Positions 1 through 6,445 of a stretch of DNA of 6,913 nucleotides are shown here, in pieces. Each line of letters begins with the position of its first letter. Within the stretch, counting starts at the first letter, position 1. This DNA comes from CAZECR01 sp964510495 (GTDB taxonomy: Bacteria > Patescibacteriota > Patescibacteriia > Magasanikbacterales > GWA2-37-8): contig CAZECR010000040.1 in the NCBI GenBank assembly GCA_964510495.1, positions 1 to 6,913 of the forward strand, read 5' to 3'. The position numbers and the translations under genes were made by a program. The notes below the pieces were generated by a model that ran no database searches, was not told the origin of the DNA, and saw only the letters and a program-made list of their open reading frames with translations.

Positions 1-2
1 AA

Positions 3-65
3 TGGGATGGACATTTGCCGCAATATATGACCGGACCAGTGCCTTTTCTTAATGTAACTCAATAA
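3..65 (+). CDS. Possible 3' end of an upstream gene (partial)
   Basis: The frame starting at base 3 stays open until a TAA at 63-65 and reads as a plausible protein tail, with Gly, Pro and aromatic residues and the ending PVPFLNVTQ. The frame starting at base 2 is also open, to a TAA at 50-52, and could equally be the real one. The third forward frame stops at about base 30. Twenty codons are too few to recognise a family. If real, this gene would end 27 bases before the next start, which matches the tight spacing elsewhere in the window. The call rests only on frame openness and composition. Confidence 0.3.
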   Translation, partial: WDGHLPQYMTGPVPFLNVTQ

Positions 66-92
66 TTTGCGATACAACCGACCGCATTCTTT

Positions 93-1013
93 ATGGGAGA
101 GCGTTTAAATTACTATATTAAATCAGAAACAGAAAAACATGATTACGACACAGTTGTCCGCGAGTTTGATATTCGTGAGTTTCCGTTGGAAAACTTTCAT
201 AAAGAAACTTTTATAAGAAAAGGTTTTGAGGAAGTAGAGAAAAGTACATTTGAAAAAAAAATTTGTGACGGTTTAGTTGTGGCGGCTGAAGATGTTGTTC
301 GGCGTTTGAGTTTAGGAAACATTGGAAAAAGAATAGGAGTTACAAGTAACAGTATTCACGTGCTTACGCCGAGTGAAATGAAAGATTCGCAAAACGATCA
401 CAGGCCTGCACTGGCCTATAACTACCATGGTAACGCCTATGTTCCCCAAATAGATAAAGACACCTCAAAAGAGGACTTTGTGCTCATGACTGCCCACGAA
501 CTTGCTCACGGGCTTTCAGCGCATGCCACGGCGATCAAGCACCATGAAGGTGAGCTGCGGAGCGTAAACTTTGCTGCCGGCTTGAGCTTTCAAAATGAAG
601 AAGGTGAATGGCTCTTTTACGGCATGATGGAAGCGGTCAATGAACTCTTTGCTTGGCAGATTCGCAAAAGCTTCTTACAAAAAACAGAAGATTTTAGAGG
701 TAAAAAGGAACAGCAAGCTTTGGATCAACCTGTTGCGTATCCAGGCGCGGTCATCGTTGTACGAGAGCTGCTCAAGGATAATGGCATAGCAGGTGAAGAT
801 GAAAAAGGAGCCTTAAGCCAACTACTAAGAGATCATGTTACAGGACACCACGTTTTTCTTGACACGCTCGGTAAATATCGGCCTAAAGTTTATGATGTTC
901 TTAAAAAAATGGGCACAGAAACAAAGGATGCTTTGCAAGCTGCCAAGCAATTGAAATTCCGACAAGCAAGCCACGATATTAAAAATTTTATTCGCCCAAC
1001 TTTTGATATATGA
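93..1013 (+). CDS. Putative zinc metalloprotease-like protein with HExxH motif
   Basis: A 306-residue protein with no signal peptide or membrane segment, so probably cytoplasmic. Seen directly: an HELAHG motif with H135, E136 and H139, the usual zinc-binding and catalytic signature of zincin peptidases. About 40 residues later comes a helix-like stretch, MMEAVNELFAW, in which E180 or E184 could be the third zinc ligand, as in gluzincins. Between them is a GLSFQNEEGEW segment of the kind often found between the HExxH helix and the glutamate helix. The first ~90 residues are charged and look like a separate N-terminal region. The ATG at 93 has no Shine-Dalgarno sequence. The TGA stop overlaps the gltX start by 4 bases (ATGA), so the two are probably translated together. 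I cannot name the family or substrate. Peptidase activity is inferred from the motif alone, and a non-peptidase zincin fold is possible. Confidence 0.8.
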   Translation: MGERLNYYIKSETEKHDYDTVVREFDIREFPLENFHKETFIRKGFEEVEKSTFEKKICDGLVVAAEDVVRRLSLGNIGKRIGVTSNSIHVLTPSEMKDSQNDHRPALAYNYHGNAYVPQIDKDTSKEDFVLMTAHELAHGLSAHATAIKHHEGELRSVNFAAGLSFQNEEGEWLFYGMMEAVNELFAWQIRKSFLQKTEDFRGKKEQQALDQPVAYPGAVIVVRELLKDNGIAGEDEKGALSQLLRDHVTGHHVFLDTLGKYRPKVYDVLKKMGTETKDALQAAKQLKFRQASHDIKNFIRPTFDI

Positions 1014-2515
1014 TCCGTACCCGCTTCGCCCCTAGTCCAACCGGTTATTTGCACGTTGGAGGTCTCCGCACCGCCCTCTATTCATATTTGCTGGCCAAAA
1101 AAAGTAACGGTCAATTTTTGTTGCGCATCGAAGACACCGATCGCGAGCGATTTGTGGCTGACGGAACTTCTAATATCTTGAAGTCGCTCTATTGGGCAAA
1201 TGTTATTCCCGATGAAGGTGTGCAGCTTGAAACTGATTTCGTGCCCGATGAATCGCAGGTGATGCAGGCGGGGGACGCAGGGCCATATATTCAATCGGAA
1301 CGTCTGGAGATATATCAAGAATACATTAAACCGCTGATCGAAGGGGGGAATGCGTATTATTGTTTTTGTACACCAGAGCGTCTTGATGAACTTCGTGAAA
1401 CACAACAAAAAAATAAATTGCCAACTGCCTATGATCAGCACTGTCTTACACTTTCTTCAGAAGAAATTCAAACGCGTTTAGCATCTGGCGAACGCCATGT
1501 CGTGCGCCTCAAGATGCCTAAAGACGGCCAGACCGTCTTTAACGATCTTATCCGCGGCGAAATTAGTTTTGAAAATAAACTGATTGATGATCAAGTGCTT
1601 ATTAAATCCGACGGTTTCCCAACCTATCACTTTGCGGTTGTTGTTGATGATCACCTCATGAAAATCACGCATGTGGTGCGCGGTGAAGAATGGATTAGTA
1701 GTACCCCCAAGCATCTGCAGCTCTATAAATATTTTGGTTGGGAAGCGCCCCAGTTTGGGCATTTACCCCTCTTGCTCAATGCTGACAAAAGCAAGCTCAG
1801 CAAGCGCCAGGGCGATGTAGCGGTAGCGGATTATGAAAAAAAGGGATACTTGCCGGAAGCGCTCGTCAACTTTGTTGCCTTTTTAGGTTGGAATCCTGGT
1901 ACGGAAAAAGAATTGTTTACCCTCCAGGAGCTCGTAGCTGAATTTAGCCTTGAAAAAGTCAGTAAAGCTGGGGCGGTATTCAATTTAGATAAACTCGATT
2001 GGTACAACCGTGAATATTTGAAACGCATTCCGAACGACGAATTGGTAGAGCGAGCCTTACCGTTTTTGGTTGAGGCAGGATTAATTAAAAGCGAAACAGG
2101 TGTTACTAATCTCCAAAAACCGTGGCTGGCAGAAGTGCTTGGTCTTGAAAAAGAGCGTGTTACAACACTGGCGGAATTCCCCGGGGCACTCAAGTTTGTT
2201 TTTGAACTGCCGGTGTATGCACCTGAACTTTTGGTTTGGAAAAAATCTTCTAAAGAAGAAGCGCTGACAGTTTTGTCAGAACTCGGAACACTCTTACAGC
2301 AAATGCCCGAAAGTAAATGGGGAAGAGAAGCAATTGAAACAGCTGTAATGGAATGGACTGTGCAAAAGGAATATCAAAAGGGCGCAGTTCTTTCGCCGCT
2401 TCGGGTGGCGCTTTCGGGTCAACAAAACTCTCCAGGGCCCTTTGAAATTGCTGCTGCGCTTGGTAAATCAGAATCTTTGCATCGCCTCAAGCATGCTCTA
2501 GGCGTACTTTCCTAA
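1010..2515 (+). CDS. gltX: Glutamyl-tRNA synthetase
   Basis: A 501-residue class I aminoacyl-tRNA synthetase that charges tRNA-Glu with glutamate using ATP. The N-terminus has the family signature FAPSPTGYLHVGG, in which HVGG (residues 15-18) is the HIGH motif. KLSKR (262-266) is the KMSKS loop that stabilises the adenylate. An insert with C118, C120, Y141 and C145 matches the spacing of the zinc site in E. coli GluRS, although a histidine is not found at the fourth E. coli position (two residues after the last Cys). The C-terminal ~170 residues correspond to the helical anticodon-binding domain. Length is normal for the bacterial enzyme. The ATG at 1010 is chosen because it gives the family N-terminus MIRTRFAPSPTG. 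It overlaps the preceding stop by 4 bases and has no Shine-Dalgarno. Whether the enzyme is discriminating or also charges tRNA-Gln cannot be decided here. Confidence 0.98.
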   Translation: MIRTRFAPSPTGYLHVGGLRTALYSYLLAKKSNGQFLLRIEDTDRERFVADGTSNILKSLYWANVIPDEGVQLETDFVPDESQVMQAGDAGPYIQSERLEIYQEYIKPLIEGGNAYYCFCTPERLDELRETQQKNKLPTAYDQHCLTLSSEEIQTRLASGERHVVRLKMPKDGQTVFNDLIRGEISFENKLIDDQVLIKSDGFPTYHFAVVVDDHLMKITHVVRGEEWISSTPKHLQLYKYFGWEAPQFGHLPLLLNADKSKLSKRQGDVAVADYEKKGYLPEALVNFVAFLGWNPGTEKELFTLQELVAEFSLEKVSKAGAVFNLDKLDWYNREYLKRIPNDELVERALPFLVEAGLIKSETGVTNLQKPWLAEVLGLEKERVTTLAEFPGALKFVFELPVYAPELLVWKKSSKEEALTVLSELGTLLQQMPESKWGREAIETAVMEWTVQKEYQKGAVLSPLRVALSGQQNSPGPFEIAAALGKSESLHRLKHALGVLS

Positions 2516-2518
2516 AAA

Positions 2519-2534
2519 TGCTATACTGGGAAAC
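2519..2534 (+). promoter_or_regulatory. Extended -10 promoter positioned for a leaderless transcript
   Basis: TGC-TATACT (TG at 2519-2520, hexamer at 2522-2527) matches the extended -10 element TGnTATAAT in all but one hexamer base. Six to seven bases separate the hexamer from the ATG at 2535, which is the normal distance to a transcription start. RNA would therefore begin at the start codon or one base before it. No good -35 hexamer is seen 16-18 bases upstream, as is common for extended -10 promoters. The element lies in the 19-base gap after gltX. Confidence 0.65.
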
Positions 2535-3764
2535 ATGAAGTTTTCCAAGCACTTAGCATCTTTTTTTGTCTTTCTCTTGATGATTATTGCCGGGATTGGT
2601 TTCCAGGCTGCTTTTGTGCGTGCGGATACAGCCGAAGAAATTAAGGCGCTGAACGACAAAATTGCCGCTCAAAAGCAAAAAATTAAAGAACTGGACGGTA
2701 CGATTGATAAATATAAGAAGAATATTGAAGCCACACAGCTTCAAGCAACGTCGCTTAAAAATCAATTGAGCATTTTAGATAATCGGGTGGCGCAGGCTGA
2801 GGCAGATATTGAACAAACGCAGGCCCGAATCGATGAAACGAAACTGGAAATTCAGGCACTTGATATTACGATCAAAAGTAAACAGCAAATAATGGACCGA
2901 CAAAAGGCATTGGTTGGCAGAATGATCCAAAGTATCCAGGAAGATGATCAGAAAAATTATTTGGAAATCATGTTGACGAATCGCAATTTCGCTGATTTTT
3001 TTAGTCAATTAACATATCTTCAAAACGTTTATAGCGATCTTGGCAAATCGGTAAAAAATGTCCGCATCAGTAAAGAAGAACTTGATGCAAAGCAAAAACA
3101 AGTTATTGAACGTAAAGTTGCCTACGAAGACTTGCAAAAACAACTTATTCAAAAGAAAGGCGTTCTTGAAGAGCAAATTGGCGCAAAAGAGACGTTGCTT
3201 TCTCAAACACGGAATTCTGAACAAAAATACCAAACCTTACTTTCAAGTCTTAAAAAGCAGTATGCGGCTGAACAAGCTGATATTAACAGCAATGAAGCAG
3301 CAATTCGCAAAAAATTAGAAGAACAAAACAAAATCCCGGCTAAAGGTGCTGTGGATTTTAGCTGGCCAACAACCAGTCATTATATTACCGCCTATTTTCA
3401 CGACGCGACGTATCCCTTTAAAAATGTTTTCCAACACAGCGCTATTGATATTCGTAATCCGCAAGGAACCCCTGTTCGTGCCGCTGCTTCTGGGTATGTT
3501 GGCGTGGCACGCAAATGTACGACTGCTTCATGTTATGCTTATGTGCTTATTATTCATACGGGTAACATATCGACTGTGTACGGACACCTCAGCCGCATTG
3601 ACGTTGCCCCTGATCAATTCGTGACCGCTGGCGACCTTATCGGTTTGTCTGGCGCGACCCCAGGTACTGTCGGCGCAGGACCTTTTACTACCGGCGCACA
3701 CTTGCACTTTGAAGTTCGTTCAAACGGTATTCCAGTTGATCCGTTAGGCTACTTGAATCAGTAA
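2535..3764 (+). CDS. Secreted coiled-coil M23 peptidoglycan endopeptidase (EnvC/PcsB-like)
   Basis: A 409-residue exported murein hydrolase. Residues 1-30 form a signal peptide: K-containing start, hydrophobic core, and a likely cut after FVRA before DTAEE. Residues ~33-275 are long heptad-rich coiled coil broken by YLEIMLTNRNFADFFSQL (142-159). That segment resembles the conserved one in PcsB/CwlO-type coiled-coil domains, which in known cases bind the FtsEX complex. The C-terminal ~135 residues are a LytM/M23 domain with all expected residues: zinc ligands H301, D305 (HSAID) and H391, and catalytic H351 (YGHLS) and H389 (HLHFEVR). Unlike E. coli EnvC, whose domain is degenerate, this one should be active and cut peptide cross-links in the wall. 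C328 and C333 flank a small loop and could form a disulfide outside the membrane. FtsEX control is inferred from similarity; no ftsEX is present in the window. Confidence 0.93.
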   Translation: MKFSKHLASFFVFLLMIIAGIGFQAAFVRADTAEEIKALNDKIAAQKQKIKELDGTIDKYKKNIEATQLQATSLKNQLSILDNRVAQAEADIEQTQARIDETKLEIQALDITIKSKQQIMDRQKALVGRMIQSIQEDDQKNYLEIMLTNRNFADFFSQLTYLQNVYSDLGKSVKNVRISKEELDAKQKQVIERKVAYEDLQKQLIQKKGVLEEQIGAKETLLSQTRNSEQKYQTLLSSLKKQYAAEQADINSNEAAIRKKLEEQNKIPAKGAVDFSWPTTSHYITAYFHDATYPFKNVFQHSAIDIRNPQGTPVRAAASGYVGVARKCTTASCYAYVLIIHTGNISTVYGHLSRIDVAPDQFVTAGDLIGLSGATPGTVGAGPFTTGAHLHFEVRSNGIPVDPLGYLNQ

Positions 3765-3782
3765 GTACAATTCTCATATTGT
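3753..3782 (+). promoter_or_regulatory. Possible sigma-70-type promoter for ddl
   Basis: TTGAAT (3753-3758) and TATTGT (3777-3782) are separated by 18 bases, each matching the consensus -35 and -10 hexamers at four of six positions. The predicted start near 3789 would give a leader of only about 8 bases before the ddl ATG at 3797. The -35 lies inside the last codons of the hydrolase gene. The match is moderate and may be chance in AT-rich sequence. Read-through from the upstream gene is the alternative, since no terminator hairpin is seen in the 32-base gap. Confidence 0.3.
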
Positions 3783-3796
3783 TATTGATTGCGGTT

Positions 3797-4780
3797 ATGA
3801 AAAAGAAACTTGTCGTTGGTGTACTTATGGGCGGCCCCTCAAGTGAACGAGCGATTTCACTCGTGACCGGAGAGGCAATTTATAAAAATTTAGATCGCAA
3901 AAAATACATAATTAAGCGTATTGAATTGACGTTGAAATGTCAGTTTGTTTTTGTTCCGGACAAAGGCCGCAAACGCGTTCTTGATCTTGCCAACAAGGAT
4001 CGCGCGTTTGTGGATGTTATGTTTATTGCCCTGCATGGAACGCCTGGCGAGGATGGAACGGTGCAAGGGATGTTGCAGCTCCTTGGTATTAGATGTACCG
4101 GACCAAACACCTTGGCGAGCAGCGTTGCAATGAATAAGGTTCGTACAGCAGACATCTACCGAGCCGCTGGAATTCCGACACCCGAATTTGTTGCTTTTAC
4201 AAAAGCAGAATGGCATAAAAATACAACAAGCATACTTGATGAAATTGGAAAGTTTGGCTTCCCCGTCGTTGTTAAACCGGTTGATCAAGGCTCGGCAGTC
4301 GGTGTCAGCATTCCTAAAAATAAAGCCGATTTGCAAGCGGACATTGCTCGAGCTTTTAAAAAATTTAACTGGCTCATGGTGCAACGGTATATTCGAGGAA
4401 GCGAGGCTACCTGCGGGGTCCTTGAAAAACGAGGGCTGCCTTTTGCCCTTCCGCCAACGCATATTTTGCCTAATTATGGGGAGTTTTATGATTTTGCGTC
4501 GAAGTATAAGAGCGGCGGTTCAACGCATATCTGTCCGGCTGATTTTGATGACAGTATAAATGAAAAAATTCAAGAAATTGCCATCAAAGCACATCGTGCG
4601 CTGTGGTGCCGCGGCATGTCTCGAACCGACGTATTTGTAGATGAGCAAAAAAAGGTCTGGGCAATTGAAACGAATACGATTCCGGGCATGACCCCGACAA
4701 GTTTGCTGCCCGAAGCGGCTGCCAAAGGAGGAATACTATTTAGTGAGATGCTTGATCTTATAATTTTAGCTAGTTTATGA
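3797..4780 (+). CDS. ddl: D-alanine--D-alanine ligase
   Basis: A 327-residue cytoplasmic ATP-grasp ligase that joins two D-alanines for the peptidoglycan stem peptide. Motifs in order: GGPSSERAIS near the N-terminus with E17 (E15 of E. coli DdlB); HGTPGEDGTVQG; VVVKPVDQGSAVGV with S166 (DdlB S150); YDFASKY with K236-Y237; and RTDVFVD...IETNTIPGMTPTSL with metal ligands D278, E291 and N293. Y237 matches DdlB Y216, the residue that favours D-Ala over D-lactate, so a vancomycin-sensitive D-Ala-D-Ala product is predicted. Small departures are MNK where MDK is usual and GSA where GSS is usual. I start at the ATG at 3797 (MKKKLVVGVLMGG), which matches Ddl N-termini. A TTG at 3779 in the same frame would add six residues and is less likely. 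The TGA stop overlaps the next ATG by 4 bases, so the downstream genes are probably co-translated. Confidence 0.96.
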   Translation: MKKKLVVGVLMGGPSSERAISLVTGEAIYKNLDRKKYIIKRIELTLKCQFVFVPDKGRKRVLDLANKDRAFVDVMFIALHGTPGEDGTVQGMLQLLGIRCTGPNTLASSVAMNKVRTADIYRAAGIPTPEFVAFTKAEWHKNTTSILDEIGKFGFPVVVKPVDQGSAVGVSIPKNKADLQADIARAFKKFNWLMVQRYIRGSEATCGVLEKRGLPFALPPTHILPNYGEFYDFASKYKSGGSTHICPADFDDSINEKIQEIAIKAHRALWCRGMSRTDVFVDEQKKVWAIETNTIPGMTPTSLLPEAAAKGGILFSEMLDLIILASL

Positions 4781-5076
4781 GTGCCAGTAACGGTGATCAA
4801 ACAGGAGGAGGTACGCTCTATATCTCAGCTCCGAACCAAAGCATAACTATAGAGGGGGTCAAAGATTTCTTGGAAGAAAAATTAAGTATCGGCCTAAGCG
4901 ACGAAGCAATACGCGATTGTCTCGATGAGTTTAGCCGTAACGTTGAAGGAAAGTCTCTCAATGAATTACAGGATCAGCCGCTCTACTTTTCTGCTTGGTC
5001 GCAAGGAGTTAAAAAAGTCTACTCAGTCTACATAACACCTGAAAAAGCATTCCAACTTAATGTAACCACTCGATAA
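4777..5076 (+). CDS. Small protein of unknown function, coupled to ddl
   Basis: A 99-residue soluble, slightly acidic protein that I do not recognise. The first ~13 residues are polar and Gly-rich (SNGDQTGGG) and probably disordered. Residues ~14-60 alternate a short beta-like segment (TLYISAP, SITIEGV) with amphipathic helix-like stretches (FLEEKLS, EAIRDCLDEFSRNV). The C-terminal part (QPLYFSAWSQGVKKVYSVYI) looks beta-rich. It has one cysteine and no signal peptide, membrane segment or known catalytic motif. The start overlaps the ddl stop (ATGA), which strongly supports real translation and this start, and the FAD oxidoreductase begins 4 bases after its stop. Position suggests an accessory or partner protein to one of those enzymes; this is inference only. 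Confidence 0.75.
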   Translation: MSASNGDQTGGGTLYISAPNQSITIEGVKDFLEEKLSIGLSDEAIRDCLDEFSRNVEGKSLNELQDQPLYFSAWSQGVKKVYSVYITPEKAFQLNVTTR

Positions 5077-5080
5077 TAGT

Positions 5081-6436
5081 ATGCAATCACCTTGGATCCA
5101 TCAATTAAAACTTAATCGTGAACATGGTCACGTCGATCAAAATCTTTCGACCGACATTGCAATAGTCGGAGCTGGTATTGCCGGGGTAAGTACCGCCTAT
5201 TTTGCACTCAAACAGACAACTAAAAAAATCACCCTTATTGAAGGGTATAAAGTAGCTCATGGGGCAACTGGACACAATGCCGGCCAAATTGTTAGTTATT
5301 TCGAGCATCCGTTTGCCGACTTGGTCAAAGAATACGGGCTTACCATGGCAGCTAAAGCACAGGAAGCCATTTATCACTCCTGGGATTTGCTTGAAGAAGT
5401 GTTTGCCGAAACGAAAATTACGACACCGCTCAGTGTTTGTACGGGGTACGCCGGGTGTTCAAGTATCGAGCAGCTTAATTTGCACTTGCGGAATCTTAAA
5501 TTTCAACGGGAAGCCGGCCTCAAGGTGGAGGAGGTGCTGGTCGCTAACCTGCCAGAAATTATCGAGAATATTTCACAAGAATTTGAGGGTTTATATGCTG
5601 TTGTTGAACAAGAGTATGTTCTAAAGATTTTAGAGACGAATGATACGCGGTACGTCGGGGCGCTTGCCTCTAAAAAGGGCTGTCTCAACAGCGCCTTATT
5701 TTGTGAAGATGTTATTGATTTTTTACTCACGACGTATCCAGACCGTTTTTCACTCTATGAACATAGTCCGGTCGAAGAAATTAAATTGTCGCCGACAAAT
5801 GCTATTTTAAAAATTAATAATGCCGAAGTTACAGCCAAACGCGTCGTTCTTTGCACCAATGGATTTGAAAATTTTACGATTACCAACTACGAAGGTGGGG
5901 AAGACGTGAATGCGTCGTTCCATAGCTGCGTGAATGCCAAGGTGGGGTATATGTCGGCCTATCTCGAGCATGCCGATCATAAACCCGTTGCCATCAGTTA
6001 TTTTTCCAATCCGGGAATTAATGAAGAAACGCCATATTACTATTTTACGCGTCGCCGGTTTATTCATAAAGAAAAAGGAGAAGAAAATCTTATTTGTATT
6101 GGTGGACCAGAAGGGGATCTGGAACACAAAGGTATGTATCACCGCGAAGAACATGCATTCCCGGAGAGCGCCAAGCATGAGTTGGATGCTTTTATTAGGA
6201 GCAGCTACCAATACGCACCACACGAAAATATTGATTACCTCTTTCAGTGGCACGGCCTTATGGGGTACACGCCAACAGGTCTCAGGGTTATTGGTCCAGA
6301 ACCAAAAAACCCTGTTCTGATGTATAATCTTGGCTGTAATGGAGTAGGAATTTTGTCTTCCGTATACGGCGGTAAACGCATTTCTCAGTTTTTGACCTAT
6401 CCCAAGCTTGAAAAATCGGTATTTGATCCACGCTAA
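5081..6436 (+). CDS. FAD-dependent oxidoreductase, DAO (DadA/PuuB-like) family
   Basis: A 451-residue flavoenzyme expected to oxidise an amine or amino acid, passing electrons to O2 or a carrier. The N-terminal dinucleotide fold is clear: DIAIVGAGIAGVST with G30, G32 and G35, then beta-strand ITLIE ending in E54, which binds the adenosine ribose. GATGHNAGQ (61-69) is the second FAD motif of the family, comparable to the ASGxNGGQ-type segment of PuuB and related oxidases. The C-terminus has the expected FAD-closing region, with WHGLMGYTPTGLRVIGPEP followed by NLGCNGVGILSSVYGGKRIS. There is no signal peptide or membrane segment. The substrate cannot be read from sequence: glycine, D-amino acids, sarcosine and gamma-glutamylputrescine are all known in the family. 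The start at 5081 follows the tandem stops TAA TAG with a 4-base gap and no Shine-Dalgarno, so co-transcription with ddl is likely. Confidence 0.93.
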   Translation: MQSPWIHQLKLNREHGHVDQNLSTDIAIVGAGIAGVSTAYFALKQTTKKITLIEGYKVAHGATGHNAGQIVSYFEHPFADLVKEYGLTMAAKAQEAIYHSWDLLEEVFAETKITTPLSVCTGYAGCSSIEQLNLHLRNLKFQREAGLKVEEVLVANLPEIIENISQEFEGLYAVVEQEYVLKILETNDTRYVGALASKKGCLNSALFCEDVIDFLLTTYPDRFSLYEHSPVEEIKLSPTNAILKINNAEVTAKRVVLCTNGFENFTITNYEGGEDVNASFHSCVNAKVGYMSAYLEHADHKPVAISYFSNPGINEETPYYYFTRRRFIHKEKGEENLICIGGPEGDLEHKGMYHREEHAFPESAKHELDAFIRSSYQYAPHENIDYLFQWHGLMGYTPTGLRVIGPEPKNPVLMYNLGCNGVGILSSVYGGKRISQFLTYPKLEKSVFDPR

Positions 6437-6445
6437 TCTTTTTGT
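6434..6445 (+). promoter_or_regulatory. Possible -10 element for a leaderless transcript of the 144-residue gene
   Basis: TAATCT (6434-6439) overlaps the stop codon of the oxidoreductase gene and fits the TAnnnT form of the -10 element. It is followed by exactly six bases and then the ATG at 6446, the same geometry as at 2519-2534. Only three of six hexamer bases match TATAAT, there is no TG extension and no clear -35, so this may be coincidence and the gene may simply be co-transcribed. Confidence 0.25.

Noticed and set aside
68..76. TGC-GATACA as an extended -10 element for the gene at 93
   Set aside because: Only three hexamer bases match TATAAT and the key first and last T are missing, so it is too weak to report as a promoter.
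3779..3796. TTG start giving ddl six extra residues (MLLIAV)
   Set aside because: The ATG at 3797 gives an N-terminus typical of Ddl, and the added residues have no family support or ribosome-binding site.
3765..3796. Terminator between the M23 hydrolase gene and ddl
   Set aside because: No GC-rich hairpin followed by a T-run can be drawn in these 32 bases.
3890..4462. A 190-codon open frame on the minus strand inside ddl
   Set aside because: It is antisense to a clearly identified ddl, and its translation shows no family motif and a low-quality composition. It is a shadow of the real gene.
4803..4811. AGGAGGAGG, a perfect Shine-Dalgarno-like sequence
   Set aside because: It lies inside the 99-residue gene as Gly-Gly codons, and no ATG, GTG or TTG follows at 5-10 bases. 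It does not decide any start and is probably coincidental.
5072..5077. GATAAT as a -10 box for the oxidoreductase gene
   Set aside because: It ends only 3 bases before the ATG at 5081, so transcription would begin inside the coding sequence. The gene is more likely co-transcribed with ddl.
5807..6253. A 148-codon open frame on the minus strand inside the FAD oxidoreductase
   Set aside because: It is antisense to a conserved flavoenzyme region and has no recognisable motif.
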